DNA from: Nonomuraea deserti
GTDB taxonomy: Bacteria > Actinomycetota > Actinomycetes > Streptosporangiales > Streptosporangiaceae
Length of the DNA: 64,000 bases
NCBI RefSeq assembly: GCF_004348685.1
Contig: NZ_SMKO01000016.1
Span: 25,332 to 89,331 of the forward strand
Direction: 5' to 3'
Each line of letters starts with the position of its first letter. The first letter of the stretch is position 1. Both the position numbers and the translations under genes were made by a program. The notes beneath the pieces are model-generated. The model had not been told where the DNA came from. It saw nothing but the letters and a program-made list of their open reading frames with translations, and made no database searches. Of this stretch, positions 38,437-48,905 are shown in pieces.

Positions 38437-39210
38437 ATGCATGTGGAGACGTTGCGCCGCTATCCCGTCAAGTCGATGCTGGGCGAGGAGGTCGTGCGGA
38501 GCGAGGTGACCGAGCGCGGGCTCGCGGGGGATCGGGCGCGGGCGGTGCTCGACGTCACCACGGGCAAGATCGCGAGTGCGAAGAACCCGCGGCTCTGGCG
38601 CGGCCTGCTGGCCATCGAGGGCGCCCGCGTCCCCGGCGACGAGGAGCTGTCACGGATGCTCGGGCGCGAGGTGCGGGTGATCGACGTGCCGCCGGCCGAC
38701 GCCGAGTTCGAGCGGTCGGTGCCGGAGCAGGTGCTGGCCGAGGGGATCGAGGCCGAGGTGCCCCACACCGTCGGCACGCTGGGTGGGGCGTCACCGGGCG
38801 GCACGTTCTTCGACTTCGCCCCGATCCACCTGATCTCCACCTCCGCCGTGGCGCGGATCGGCGCCCTCAGCCCGCGCGGGCACGTCGACGCCGTCCGCTA
38901 CCGTCCCAATCTCGTGATCGCGACGGGCGCGGAGGGTTTTCCCGAGAACGCCTGGACGGGCCGGGAGTTGCACGTCGGCGACGAGGTGGTGCTGAGGGTC
39001 ATCGTCACCACCCCTCGTTGCGCCGTGCCGACGCTGGCGCACGGGCCGCTGGAGCGCGACACCGAGGCGCTGCGCACTGTGGCCAGGCACAACCGGGTGC
39101 CGGTGTTCGACATGGGGCCGCAGCCGTGCGCGGGGGTCTACGCGCAGGTGCTGCGGCCCGGTCAGGTCAGGAAGGGCGACCAGGTCCGCCTCGGACGTGT
39201 CACGACGTAG
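38437..39210 (+). CDS. MOSC-domain protein
   Basis: 257 residues. The N-terminal MOSC_N-like beta barrel has R-R-Y-P-V-K-S-M-L-G-E. The MOSC domain has R-Y-R-P-N-L-V-I and the conserved Cys in T-T-P-R-C-A-V-P-T, the position that binds sulfur or molybdenum cofactor in mARC/YcbX relatives. A redox or sulfur-carrier role with molybdopterin is inferred. ATG at 38437 follows TAGGGT by 7 bases, probably leaderless. Confidence 0.88.
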   Translation: MHVETLRRYPVKSMLGEEVVRSEVTERGLAGDRARAVLDVTTGKIASAKNPRLWRGLLAIEGARVPGDEELSRMLGREVRVIDVPPADAEFERSVPEQVLAEGIEAEVPHTVGTLGGASPGGTFFDFAPIHLISTSAVARIGALSPRGHVDAVRYRPNLVIATGAEGFPENAWTGRELHVGDEVVLRVIVTTPRCAVPTLAHGPLERDTEALRTVARHNRVPVFDMGPQPCAGVYAQVLRPGQVRKGDQVRLGRVTT

Positions 39211-39270
39211 AGCCCGGCGCCGATGCGCCTCGAACGTGTCAGGCCGTAGATCTACGTGACGTCCGAGGCG
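39187..39270. repeat. Direct and inverted repeats at the MOSC/FecB convergent junction
   Basis: CGCCTCGGACGT at the end of the MOSC gene (39187-39198) is repeated nearly exactly at 39226-39237 and occurs inverted as ACGTCCGAGGCG (39259-39270). The inverted pair could fold into a bidirectional terminator between the convergent genes. Confidence 0.5.
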
Positions 39271-39313
39271 CGTCAGGCCATAGATGTCCATGGCGATCCG
39301 GCGCCGGGACGGG

Positions 39314-40237
39314 TCACACCAGTGGGGTGAGGTGCTCGTCCAGGTCGTCGAGGATCTTGCCGGCGGCCGTGACGCCGATGCCGGTCATCCAGATCTCGTC
39401 GTCCACGTGGTGGGCGTGGCCCGACGTGACGGCCTTCAGGTTCTTCCACAGCGGGCCGGCGGTGACCGTGGCCTGTGACTTGGCGGCGGCCTCGCCGTAC
39501 GCGCAGTAGAAGATCGCGTCACCGTCGGCCTTGGCGATGTTCTCCTGGCTCAGCTTGCCGAAGCGCTTGTCGTCCTGGTCGGCCAGCCGCTGCGCCTCGG
39601 GCCGCGGGATGCCCGCGTCGCCCAGCACGATGCCGCTGAACGACTCCGGCCCGTACATGCGGATCTCGGTGGGCATGAAGCGCACGATGCTCACCTCCAG
39701 CTTCGCGAACTTGGCGCCGAGGTCCTTGGCGCGGGTCTCGTAGGCCGACAACATCTGCGTGGCCTGCTCCTTCTTGCCCAGCGCCTCCGCGTCGAGCAGG
39801 AAGTTCTCCTTCCAGGTGATGCCGACGCGCTCGGTGAAGACGGTGGGCGCGATCTTGCTGAGGTTGTCGTAGAAGGGGGCCTGCCGGAACTTGGAGCCGA
39901 GGATGAGGTCGGGTTTCAGCGCCATGATGGCCTCGATGTTCAGCTCCTGGAGGGTGCCCACCGCCTTGGTGGACTTGAGTGCGGGGCCGAGGTATTCGGG
40001 CCAGGTCTGGTTCTGGGAGGCCTGCGCGGCGCCGACGGGCGTGAGGCCGAGCGAGATCATGGTGTCGAGCTTGTCGGTGTCGAGCACCACCACCCGCTTG
40101 GGGGTCATGGGCACCTTGGTCTCGCCCATGGCGTGCTTGACGGTCCGCGTGGGACCGGACTCCTGTGAGGAGGCGGAACTACCGCAGGCGACGAGGGCGA
40201 AGGAGAGCGCGGCGGCGAGGGCCAGGCGGAGACGCAT
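39314..40237 (-). CDS. Iron-siderophore ABC transporter substrate-binding lipoprotein (FecB/FepB-like)
   Basis: Captures ferric siderophores outside the membrane for an ABC importer. About 307 residues: signal peptide with lipobox A-L-V-A-C-G, then the PeriBP fold P-K-R-V-V-V-L-D-T-D-K-L-D and A-L-K-P-D-L-I-L-G-S. I start at the second ATG (40237) because AAGGA lies 6 bases upstream of it and directly abuts the first ATG (40243). No permease or ATPase gene is adjacent. Controlled by an iron box just upstream. Confidence 0.93.
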   Translation of the reverse strand: MRLRLALAAALSFALVACGSSASSQESGPTRTVKHAMGETKVPMTPKRVVVLDTDKLDTMISLGLTPVGAAQASQNQTWPEYLGPALKSTKAVGTLQELNIEAIMALKPDLILGSKFRQAPFYDNLSKIAPTVFTERVGITWKENFLLDAEALGKKEQATQMLSAYETRAKDLGAKFAKLEVSIVRFMPTEIRMYGPESFSGIVLGDAGIPRPEAQRLADQDDKRFGKLSQENIAKADGDAIFYCAYGEAAAKSQATVTAGPLWKNLKAVTSGHAHHVDDEIWMTGIGVTAAGKILDDLDEHLTPLV

Positions 40238-40253
40238 GGGCATTCCTTGATCG

Positions 40254-40272
40254 TTAGGTTAGGCAAGCCTAA
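40254..40272 (-). promoter_or_regulatory. Iron box (IdeR/DmdR type)
   Basis: TTAGGTTAGGCAAGCCTAA matches the 19-bp DtxR/IdeR consensus at 17 of 19 positions, by my reading of that consensus. It lies 17 bases upstream of the siderophore-binding lipoprotein start and predicts iron-dependent repression. Confidence 0.88.
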
Positions 40273-40353
40273 GTATCCCACGCCCCGATAGTGCGTGCCG
40301 AAACGGTGCCTGTGCGAAGGCCGAAACGTGCCCGAAACACCCGTACGGCGAGA

Positions 40354-40369
40354 TTCACGAATGTGAAAC
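40354..40369 (+). promoter_or_regulatory. Candidate GlnR half-operator before amtB
   Basis: TTCAC-GAATGT-GAAAC fits one nTnAC-N6-GAAAC unit of actinobacterial GlnR boxes, 72 bases upstream of amtB. A second unit is not clear, so this is tentative, but the gene set is a classical GlnR target. Confidence 0.45.
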
Positions 40370-40441
40370 ACACCTGGTCGAGCCACGAAACCCCGGCCGA
40401 ACACGCTGTGGCCACACGTCACATGTAAGGAGGGTCGCGTC

Positions 40442-42090
<1,649 letters not shown>

Positions 42091-42169
42091 GGAGATCCAG
42101 GCGACGCCCGGACGACGGGGTCCGGGCGGAGCTCGCGGAGCTCGCGGAGCTCGGCAAGGGGGCGCAGGA

Positions 42170-44395
42170 GTGAGGGGCGAGGCCCGTTCGTACGCCGCGG
42201 CGCGCAAGGAGCGGGCCGCGGACACCGACCGCTGGCTCAAGGATCTCTTCCGTACGGCCAGTGACGGCCGGCACGTCTCGCTGGTCGCCGTCGGGAGCCT
42301 CGGCAGGGGCGAGCTGGCCCCCGGCAGCGACCTCGACCTCGTCCTGCTGCACAACGGGCGGGCCGACGTCGCCAGGGTCGCCGACCGGATCTGGTATCCG
42401 ATCTGGGATTCGGCGGTCAACCTCGACCATTCGGTCCGCACCGTCGAGGAGGCGGTGACCGTCGCCCGGCAGGATTTGAAGGCCGTGCTCGGCCTCATCC
42501 AGGCCAGGCACGTGGCGGGCGATCCCGAGCTGACCCGCAAGGCCAGGGAGGCGGTGCTCGCCGAGTGGCGGGCCGACTCCCGGCGCCGGCTCGGCGAGCT
42601 GCGCGCCGCCGCCGACCAGCGGGCCCGCGCCAGCGGCGAGCTGGCCTTCCTCCTCGAACCCGATCTGAGGGACGGCCGCGGCGGGCTCCGCGACGTCCAG
42701 GCCATGCAGGCGGTGTCCGCCGCCTGGGTCGCCTCGGCGCCCGGCCCCCGGGCGCGGGAGGCGTACGAGCTCATCCTCGACGTGCGGCACGCGCTGCACG
42801 TCGTCACCGGCCGCGGCACCGACCGGCTGGTGTTGCAGGAGCAGGACGCGGTGGCCGGGCTGCTCGGCCTGCTCGACGCCGAGGCGCTGATGCGCAGGCT
42901 CGCCGAGGCGGGCCGCACCATCTCTCACGCGTTCGACGCCACCTGGCGCACCGTTGACAGGCTCCTGTCAGGCCCCGCTCCCCGGGGCCGCCGCCCGCTG
43001 GCGGACGGCGTGGTCGAGCACGGCGGCGAGGTGGTGCTCGCCCGCGGGGTCGACCCTCGCAAGGACCCCGTCCTGGTGTTGCGGGCCGCCGCCGCGGCGG
43101 CGGACTCGGGGCTGCCGCTCGCCCCCGCCACGGTGTCCGTCCTGGCTGCTCAGTCGCCGCCGATGCCGGTGCCGTGGCCCGAGGAGGCGCGCGACGCGCT
43201 GGTGTCGGTCCTCGGCGCGGGCCGCGCCGCGGTGCCCGTGTGGGAGGAGCTCGACCAGGCGGGCATCCTTGTCAAGCTGCTTCCTGACTGGGAGCGCGTA
43301 CGCCACCGTCCCCAGCGCAACCCGATCCACCGGTTCACGGTCGACCGGCACCTGATCGAGGCCGCCGCGAACGCCGCCAGCCACACGCGGGAGGTCTCCC
43401 GTCCCGACCTCCTGCTGATCGGGGCGCTGCTGCACGACGTCGGCAAGGGGTGGCCCGGCGACCACTCGGTGACCGGCGAGGTCGTGGTCCGCGACATCGC
43501 CACCCGCATCGGCCTGCCCGCATCCGACGTGGAGATCCTCGCGACCGTCGTCCGCCACCACCTGCTGCTGCCGGAGACCGCCACCCGCAGGGACCTCGAC
43601 GACCCCGTCACGATAGAGAAGGTCGCGGCCACGGTCGGCACGCGGGAGGTCCTCGACCTGCTGGCCGCGCTGGCGGTCGCCGACGGCAACGCGACCGGCC
43701 CGGCGGCGTGGAACGCCTGGAAGGCGGGGCTCGTCGCCGACCTCGTGCGCCGCGTCAGGTCCGTGCTCGCCGGCTCGCCTCCGCCCAGGCCGCCCGTGCT
43801 CTCGGCCGAGCAGGCCGCGCTCGCCCGGCACGGCGGCGGCGCCGTACGCGTCAACGGGGGAGCGGTCACGGTCGTCGCTCCCGACCGGGTGGGGCTGCTG
43901 TGGAGCGCCGCGGGCGTGCTCGCCGCGCACCGGCTCGTCGTACGCGCCGCCTCGGCCGCCTCCGCGGGGTCCACGGCCGTGATCGAGTTCTCCGTCATCC
44001 CCGAGTACGGCTCGCCGCCCGACCCGGCGACGCTGGAGGCCGATCTCCGTCTCGTCCTTGCTGGGCGTCTTGACATCGAGCAGCGGCTGGCCCGCCGTAT
44101 GCGCTCCACGAGGCCGCCTCGCGTGCCCGTCGCCCCACCCCGCGTGACGTTGGTGGACGACGCTTCCGCGACCGCCACCGTGGTGGAAGTCAGGGCCCAT
44201 GACAGGCCGGGGCTGCTGTGGCGCATTGGACGGGCGTTCGGAGAATGTGGTCTTGACGTGAGAGCCGCCCGCGTGGAGACTCTCGGCGCGGAGGCGGTGG
44301 ACGTCTTCTACGTAGTGGATCGCGCCGGTCGCTCCCTCAGCGGCGACGCGCAGAGGGCACAAGTACGCGATCAGGTGCTTGCCGCACTGAGATAA
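42170..44395 (+). CDS. glnD: [Protein-PII] nucleotidylyltransferase/removing enzyme
   Basis: 741 residues. Nucleotidyltransferase domain with G-S-L-G-R-G-E-L-A-P-G-S-D-L-D-L near residue 42, GlnD linker domain, HD hydrolase domain with L-L-H-D-V-G-K-G near 420, and two C-terminal ACT domains (starting V-V-A-P-D-R-V-G-L-L-W and V-R-A-H-D-R-P-G-L-L-W). In actinobacteria this enzyme adenylylates GlnK. GTG at 42170 follows AGGA directly; no better start is seen. A 9-bp triple repeat GAGCTCGCG lies at 42129-42154 in the 79-bp gap after glnK. Confidence 0.95.
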   Translation: MRGEARSYAAARKERAADTDRWLKDLFRTASDGRHVSLVAVGSLGRGELAPGSDLDLVLLHNGRADVARVADRIWYPIWDSAVNLDHSVRTVEEAVTVARQDLKAVLGLIQARHVAGDPELTRKAREAVLAEWRADSRRRLGELRAAADQRARASGELAFLLEPDLRDGRGGLRDVQAMQAVSAAWVASAPGPRAREAYELILDVRHALHVVTGRGTDRLVLQEQDAVAGLLGLLDAEALMRRLAEAGRTISHAFDATWRTVDRLLSGPAPRGRRPLADGVVEHGGEVVLARGVDPRKDPVLVLRAAAAAADSGLPLAPATVSVLAAQSPPMPVPWPEEARDALVSVLGAGRAAVPVWEELDQAGILVKLLPDWERVRHRPQRNPIHRFTVDRHLIEAAANAASHTREVSRPDLLLIGALLHDVGKGWPGDHSVTGEVVVRDIATRIGLPASDVEILATVVRHHLLLPETATRRDLDDPVTIEKVAATVGTREVLDLLAALAVADGNATGPAAWNAWKAGLVADLVRRVRSVLAGSPPPRPPVLSAEQAALARHGGGAVRVNGGAVTVVAPDRVGLLWSAAGVLAAHRLVVRAASAASAGSTAVIEFSVIPEYGSPPDPATLEADLRLVLAGRLDIEQRLARRMRSTRPPRVPVAPPRVTLVDDASATATVVEVRAHDRPGLLWRIGRAFGECGLDVRAARVETLGAEAVDVFYVVDRAGRSLSGDAQRAQVRDQVLAALR

Positions 44396-44413
44396 CCAAC
44401 AGCACACGACCGG

Positions 44414-44440
44414 CGGACATCTTTGTAACAATGGTGTCCG
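44414..44440 (+). promoter_or_regulatory. Inverted repeat before conservon 1
   Basis: CGGACA (44414-44419) and TGTCCG (44435-44440) form a perfect 6-bp inverted repeat about 90 bases upstream of the kinase start. The octamer GCGGACAT here also occurs at 56630-56637 upstream of conservon 2. Confidence 0.35.
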
Positions 44441-44529
44441 AAATGCCTGGTAAGTCGGATGCCGTGGATACCTTGTGGACGGCTTGAGGGCCCGTTGACT
44501 GAGGGGACGATTGAGGGGTAGCGGAAGCA

Positions 44530-47496
44530 GTGACTACGGGGAACTCCGGCGGCGCCCCAGCCGCGCAGCGGGACCGCGAGCGGCGGTCACTGCCTCGCTT
44601 CGGTCTGCGTAACTGGCGCGTGCGGTGGCGGCTCACCGCGCTCATCCTGGTACCCACCATCGCCGGCGTCGTGCTCGGGGGAGCGCGCGTGGTCGAGTCG
44701 ATCCAGACCGTCGGCGTCTACGACCGCACGGCCATCGGGGCCGAGCAGTCCGGGCGCATCCGCGACCTCGTGCAGGCGATCGGGCTGGAGCGTGACACCG
44801 CCGGCTGGGCCGGTGCCGGCCGTGCCACGCGCAAGCAGCTCGCCGCCCCGCTGGAGCAGCGCAAGGCCGCCGTCGACACGCTGGTCAGGGCCGTCCGGTC
44901 CGACCTCGACACGATGGACGCGTCCTACGGCCCCCGCATCGTCAAGGCCGCCGACCAGGCGAAATACGACCTGAGCCGACTGGACAAGATCCGGGAGGAG
45001 GGCCAGACCGACTCCGTCCGCTACGACTTCCTCACCGACACCCTGCTCAGGCTGCACGACGAGCTGAGCCTGCTGTCCGACGACTCGCAGATCATCGGCC
45101 AGTTCCGCGCGCTGAGCGCCCTCGCGTCGGCCAAGGAGGAGATCTCCCGGCAGCGCGTCCAGCTCATCCAGGCCTCCTACAACACCCAGCGGGTCGGCGC
45201 CGACGACGTCGAGGCGTTCATCGCCTCCAACGCGCGCCAGCAGAGCGACATCGCCGCCGTCGGCGCGGAGGCGGGTCCCGACGTCGGGCTCGCCCTGTCC
45301 AGGCGGCTGACCGGCACCGAGGAGTACGTCAACGTCCAGCTCACCAAGTCGCGCGCGATCACGCTGGTCAGTGGCCGGTCGCCGGGCGCGCGGATCACCG
45401 AGAACCTGATCTCCGCCACGGGCGACCGCGAGCAGTGGTTCAAGCAGAACACGACCACCATCGACGTGCTCCACGGGATCGAGGAGGACCTGGCGGGCAA
45501 GGTCGGCCTGCGCAGCCAGGAACTGCGCAGCGCCGAGATCCGCAGCGCGGTCATCGCGGGAGTGCTCATCGTGGCGCTGCTGCTGCTCGTCCTGCTCCTC
45601 ACCGTGGCCATCGCCCGGTCCATGGTCGGCCCGCTGCGCCGGCTGCGCACCGAGGCCCTGGAGATCGCCGGCTTCCGGCTCCCCGACGTGGTGCGGCGGC
45701 TGCGCGTCAGCGGCGACGGCTCCGTGGGCGAGGTACGCCCCATCGAGGTCGAGGGCAACGACGAGATCGGCGAGGTGGCCAGGGCCTTCGACCAGGTGCA
45801 CCGGCAGGCCGTGCGGCTGGCGGGCGAGGAGGCCGAGCTGCGCAGCAACATCAGCTCGATGTTCGTCAACCTCTCGCGCCGGACCCAGACGCTGGTGGAG
45901 CGGCAGATCTCGCTGATCGACGGCCTGGAGAAGGGCGAGCAGGACGGTGGCCGGCTGGCCGACCTGTTCAAGCTCGACCACCTGGCCACCCGCATGCGCC
46001 GCAACTCCGAGAACCTGCTGGTCCTGGCCGGCCACGAGGCCACCCGCCGCCGCAGCCAACCGGCCAAGCTGGTCGACGTCGTACGCGCCGCGCTGTCGGA
46101 GGTCGAGGGCTACGAGCGCGTCCAGGTCAAGGTGCACCGGGCCACCTCGGTGGTCGGCAGCGCCGCCAACGACCTGGTCCACCTGGTCGCCGAGCTGGTC
46201 GAGAACGCCATCCAGTTCTCCCCGAACAACTCCCAGGTCACGGTGACCAGCAGCCTCATCGAGGGCGGCGGCGCGCTGGTGTCGGTGACCGACACCGGCA
46301 TCAGCATGACCGAGGAGGAACTGGCCGAGGCCAACCGCCGCCTGGCCGAGCCCCCGGTCGTGGACGTGTCGGTCTCCCGGCGCATGGGCCTGTTCGTGGT
46401 CGGCCGGCTGGCGCTGCGCCACGGCATCAGGGTGCAGCTCAGGAAGGGCGAGGGCGCGGGGCTGATCGCCATGGTGCTGCTGCCGCCCGCGCTGATCGCC
46501 GACGGCGCGCAGCAGCCGCTGCCGCAGCGGCCGGCGTTCGGCGGCGGGACCGCGCCAGGTCAGGCGGGCGTCCTCGGCCAGGCGAGCGTGCCGGGTCAGG
46601 CGGGCATGCCGGGTCAGGCCGGTGTGCTTGGTCAGGCCCGTGTGCCGGGTCAGGCGGGCGTGCCCGGTCAGGTCGGCGTGCCCGGACAGGCGGGTCAGCC
46701 CACCCTGAACGGGACATTCCGGTCGTTCGGCAGCTTCGACTCCTTCGACCCCGGGTCCCTCCGCCCGGGCGCCAACGGCAGGGCCGCGGGAACGCCCCGG
46801 CCCGGCCCCGGCACGTACGACAGCGCGCCGGGAACGCCGAGGCCCGCGTTCGGGACGCACCCGTCCGACCCCGGCAGGGCGGGTGTCGACGGCTTCACCG
46901 CCGACACCGACGGCGGTTCCTACCGCAGGCAGCCGGCCTCGTTCGACTCGGGGAACTACCCGTCGTACCCGGGCAAGGGCTCTCCGCCATCCGGAAATGG
47001 CGCGTTCCAGACGCCGCCGCCCCCGTCGTACTCCACGAACGACGTGCGCAGGCCAGACCCGATCCCCTCGGTCGACGCGTCGCCGGTGGCGCAGGAGGAG
47101 GAAGAGTACCTGCCGATCTTCGCATCGGTGGAGTCGGCCTGGTTCCGCCGACCGCCCGAGGAGCAGGCGGCGCAGGCGGAGGGCGGCGGCGATGCCACGC
47201 CGGCGCAGGCCGTACGCTCTGGGGAGGAAGCGTGGCGAACGGCCGCCGACGCCGGCTGGCAGGCGGCGGCCGCCGCGAGCGAGCCGAGTCTCGGCGGGAT
47301 CACCGCCGCCGGGCTTCCGAAGCGCACCCCCAAGGCGAATCTGGTCCCCGGCCAGGCGGCACAGCAGCAACAGCCGCCACAGTCGGTGCCCGCGCAACCG
47401 GTCTCCGCAGACCGGATGCGCAGCAGGATGGCCGGTTTCCAGCAGGGTGTGCGACGGGCCCGCCAGGAAGTACGTGGACAGGAGGAACAAGAGTGA
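44530..47496 (+). CDS. Conservon sensor-like histidine kinase, NIT domain (CvnA-type, copy 1)
   Basis: 988 residues. TM1 at about 36-56, an extracytoplasmic helical nitrate/nitrite-sensing-like (NIT) domain, TM2 at about 339-361, HAMP, then a dimerisation region (F-K-L-D-H-L-A-T-R-M-R-R-N-S-E-N near 480) and HATPase with N-box E-L-V-E-N-A-I-Q-F-S-P near 556 and G-box R-M-G-L-F-V-V-G-R-L. The last ~320 residues are disordered and contain eight 6-residue G-Q-A-G-V-P-type repeats. Short conserved motifs (E-Y-L-P-I-F, L-P-K-R-T-P-K-A-N-L-V-P-G, R-S-R-M-A-G-F-Q-Q-G-V-R) follow. First gene of a four-gene conservon that links it to a small GTPase. Confidence 0.93.
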   Translation: MTTGNSGGAPAAQRDRERRSLPRFGLRNWRVRWRLTALILVPTIAGVVLGGARVVESIQTVGVYDRTAIGAEQSGRIRDLVQAIGLERDTAGWAGAGRATRKQLAAPLEQRKAAVDTLVRAVRSDLDTMDASYGPRIVKAADQAKYDLSRLDKIREEGQTDSVRYDFLTDTLLRLHDELSLLSDDSQIIGQFRALSALASAKEEISRQRVQLIQASYNTQRVGADDVEAFIASNARQQSDIAAVGAEAGPDVGLALSRRLTGTEEYVNVQLTKSRAITLVSGRSPGARITENLISATGDREQWFKQNTTTIDVLHGIEEDLAGKVGLRSQELRSAEIRSAVIAGVLIVALLLLVLLLTVAIARSMVGPLRRLRTEALEIAGFRLPDVVRRLRVSGDGSVGEVRPIEVEGNDEIGEVARAFDQVHRQAVRLAGEEAELRSNISSMFVNLSRRTQTLVERQISLIDGLEKGEQDGGRLADLFKLDHLATRMRRNSENLLVLAGHEATRRRSQPAKLVDVVRAALSEVEGYERVQVKVHRATSVVGSAANDLVHLVAELVENAIQFSPNNSQVTVTSSLIEGGGALVSVTDTGISMTEEELAEANRRLAEPPVVDVSVSRRMGLFVVGRLALRHGIRVQLRKGEGAGLIAMVLLPPALIADGAQQPLPQRPAFGGGTAPGQAGVLGQASVPGQAGMPGQAGVLGQARVPGQAGVPGQVGVPGQAGQPTLNGTFRSFGSFDSFDPGSLRPGANGRAAGTPRPGPGTYDSAPGTPRPAFGTHPSDPGRAGVDGFTADTDGGSYRRQPASFDSGNYPSYPGKGSPPSGNGAFQTPPPPSYSTNDVRRPDPIPSVDASPVAQEEEEYLPIFASVESAWFRRPPEEQAAQAEGGGDATPAQAVRSGEEAWRTAADAGWQAAAAASEPSLGGITAAGLPKRTPKANLVPGQAAQQQQPPQSVPAQPVSADRMRSRMAGFQQGVRRARQEVRGQEEQE
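46557..46700 (+). repeat. 18-bp coding minisatellite in the kinase tail
   Basis: Eight degenerate 18-base units encode G-Q-A-G-V-L/P-like hexapeptides in the disordered tail of the first conservon kinase. The paralogous kinase at 56842 lacks this array, so it arose after the duplication or was lost there. Confidence 0.85.
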
Positions 47497-47521
47497 GTAA
47501 GCGTCCCGCTGGGGAGGATGC

Positions 47522-47944
47522 GTGACAACCCTTAGCCATGAGGCACATCGCTTCGACTGGCTGATCACCGACTTCGTCCGCAACACGCCAGGTGTGGCGC
47601 ACGCCGTCGTCGTCTCAGCCGACGGCCTGTGCCTGGCGGCGTCGGAGGGCTTCCCACCTGACAGGGCCGACCAGCTCGCCGCGGTCTCCGCGGGCCTGCT
47701 GAGCCTGACGGTGGGCGCGTCCAGGGTCTTCGAGGGCGGGTCGGTGACGCAGACCGTCGTCGAGATGCAGCGTGGCCTGCTCCTGGTCATGGCGATCAGC
47801 GACGGTTCCGTGCTCACGGTGCTGGCCGCGCCCGACTGCGACATGGGGCTCGTGGCCTATCAGATGACACTGCTGGTGGACAGGGCGGGACAGGCGCTCA
47901 CGCCGGCCCTGCGCGCGGAACTCCAGGCGGCCAGGACGCGGTGA
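47522..47944 (+). CDS. Roadblock/LC7-domain protein (CvnB-type, copy 1)
   Basis: 140 residues, roadblock fold (F-V-R-N-T-P-G-V-A-H-A-V-V-V-S-A-D-G-L, then R-A-D-Q-L-A-A-V-S-A-G-L, and C-D-M-G-L-V-A-Y-Q-M). Roadblock proteins regulate small GTPases such as the one encoded two genes later. GTG start with GGGGAGGA; 25 bp after the kinase. Confidence 0.95.
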   Translation: MTTLSHEAHRFDWLITDFVRNTPGVAHAVVVSADGLCLAASEGFPPDRADQLAAVSAGLLSLTVGASRVFEGGSVTQTVVEMQRGLLLVMAISDGSVLTVLAAPDCDMGLVAYQMTLLVDRAGQALTPALRAELQAARTR

Positions 47945-47970
47945 TGTGATGGAACGGATGGGAGAGGGTC

Positions 47971-48333
47971 GTGTACGGCGTTGACGGAACCGGGGACGAC
48001 GAGCCCTTGTTCCGGCCTTACGCGGTGACCGGCGGACGATCCGAGCCCCGCTATCACCTCGCGATGGAGACGTTGATCTCGTCGATGTCGATCCCGGACG
48101 ACGAGATGGCCCTGCTCACCCCCGAGCAGGAGGCCATCATGCAGCTGTGCAGGACGTTCCGGTCGGTCGCCGAGATCTCGGCCCTGCTCCGTGTCCCGCT
48201 GGGAGTCGCCAGGGTGCTCGTGGCGGACATGTCCGACGAAGGGCTTGTCCGCCTGCACCAGCCACACCTCAGCGAGGGACAGCCAGACCTCAACATGCTC
48301 GAAAGGGTGCTCAGTGGACTACGCAGGCTCTAG
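47971..48333 (+). CDS. DUF742 protein (CvnC-type, copy 1)
   Basis: 120 residues. N-terminal F-R-P-Y-A-V-T-G-G-R and a winged-helix-like C-terminal half (V-A-E-I-S-A-L-L-R-V-P-L-G-V-A-R-V-L-V-A-D) ending N-M-L-E-R-V-L-S-G-L. GTG start 26 bp after the roadblock gene, overlapping the GTPase start. Confidence 0.95.
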   Translation: MYGVDGTGDDEPLFRPYAVTGGRSEPRYHLAMETLISSMSIPDDEMALLTPEQEAIMQLCRTFRSVAEISALLRVPLGVARVLVADMSDEGLVRLHQPHLSEGQPDLNMLERVLSGLRRL

Positions 48334-48892
48334 CCCCGGCCTCACGTCGACCAAGATCGTCGTCGCGGGCGGGTTCGGCGTCGGCAAGACGACGTTCGTG
48401 GGGGCGGTGTCCGAGATCCTCCCGCTCACGACGGAAGCGGTGATGACCGACGCGTCCGCGGGCATCGACGACCTCGGTCTGACCCCCCACAAGCAGACCA
48501 CGACCGTGGCGATGGACTTCGGCCGTCTGTCGCTGGATCGCGACCTGATCCTCTACCTGTTCGGCACGCCGGGGCAGCACCGGTTCTGGTTCATGTGGGA
48601 CGACCTGGTGCGCGGCGCCATCGGCGCGGTGGTGCTGCTCGACACCCGCCGCCTGGCCGACAGTTTCCCGGCCATCGACTACTTCGAAGAGGCCAAGCTG
48701 CCGTTCGTGATCGGCATCAACGGCTGGGAGGGCCAGTTCCCGCACTCCGACCAGGAGGTCAGGGAGGCGCTGGCGCTGTCGCCGCAGGTGCCGATCGTGC
48801 GCACCGACGCCCGTAACCGCGAGGCGGTCAAGTCGACGCTGATCTCGCTGGTCGAGCACGTCGTGCGGTTGCGCTCCGCGCCCGTGCGCTAG
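48314..48892 (+). CDS. Conservon small GTPase (CvnD-type, copy 1)
   Basis: 192 residues. Ras-like GTPase with P-loop G-G-F-G-V-G-K-T-T-F, a switch region with T-T-T-V-A-M-D-F-G-R, and G3-like L-F-G-T-P-G-Q-H-R-F, where Pro-Gly replaces the Ala-Gly of D-x-x-G. The N-K-x-D position is changed to G-I-N-G-W, typical of conservon GTPases. GTG start overlaps the DUF742 stop by 20 bases. Thought to form a signalling complex with the kinase, roadblock and DUF742 partners at the membrane. Confidence 0.94.
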   Translation: MDYAGSSPGLTSTKIVVAGGFGVGKTTFVGAVSEILPLTTEAVMTDASAGIDDLGLTPHKQTTTVAMDFGRLSLDRDLILYLFGTPGQHRFWFMWDDLVRGAIGAVVLLDTRRLADSFPAIDYFEEAKLPFVIGINGWEGQFPHSDQEVREALALSPQVPIVRTDARNREAVKSTLISLVEHVVRLRSAPVR

Positions 48893-48905
48893 TGCTCCCG
48901 CGGGC

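Noticed and set aside
46557..46700. Periodic repeat considered as CRISPR or collagen-like gene
   Set aside because: It is in frame inside the kinase and encodes Gly-Gln-Ala hexapeptides, not Gly-X-Y triplets; no spacers.
44587..47844. 1085-codon minus-strand open frame
   Set aside because: Antisense to the conservon kinase; composition is a mirrored codon pattern with no recognisable fold.
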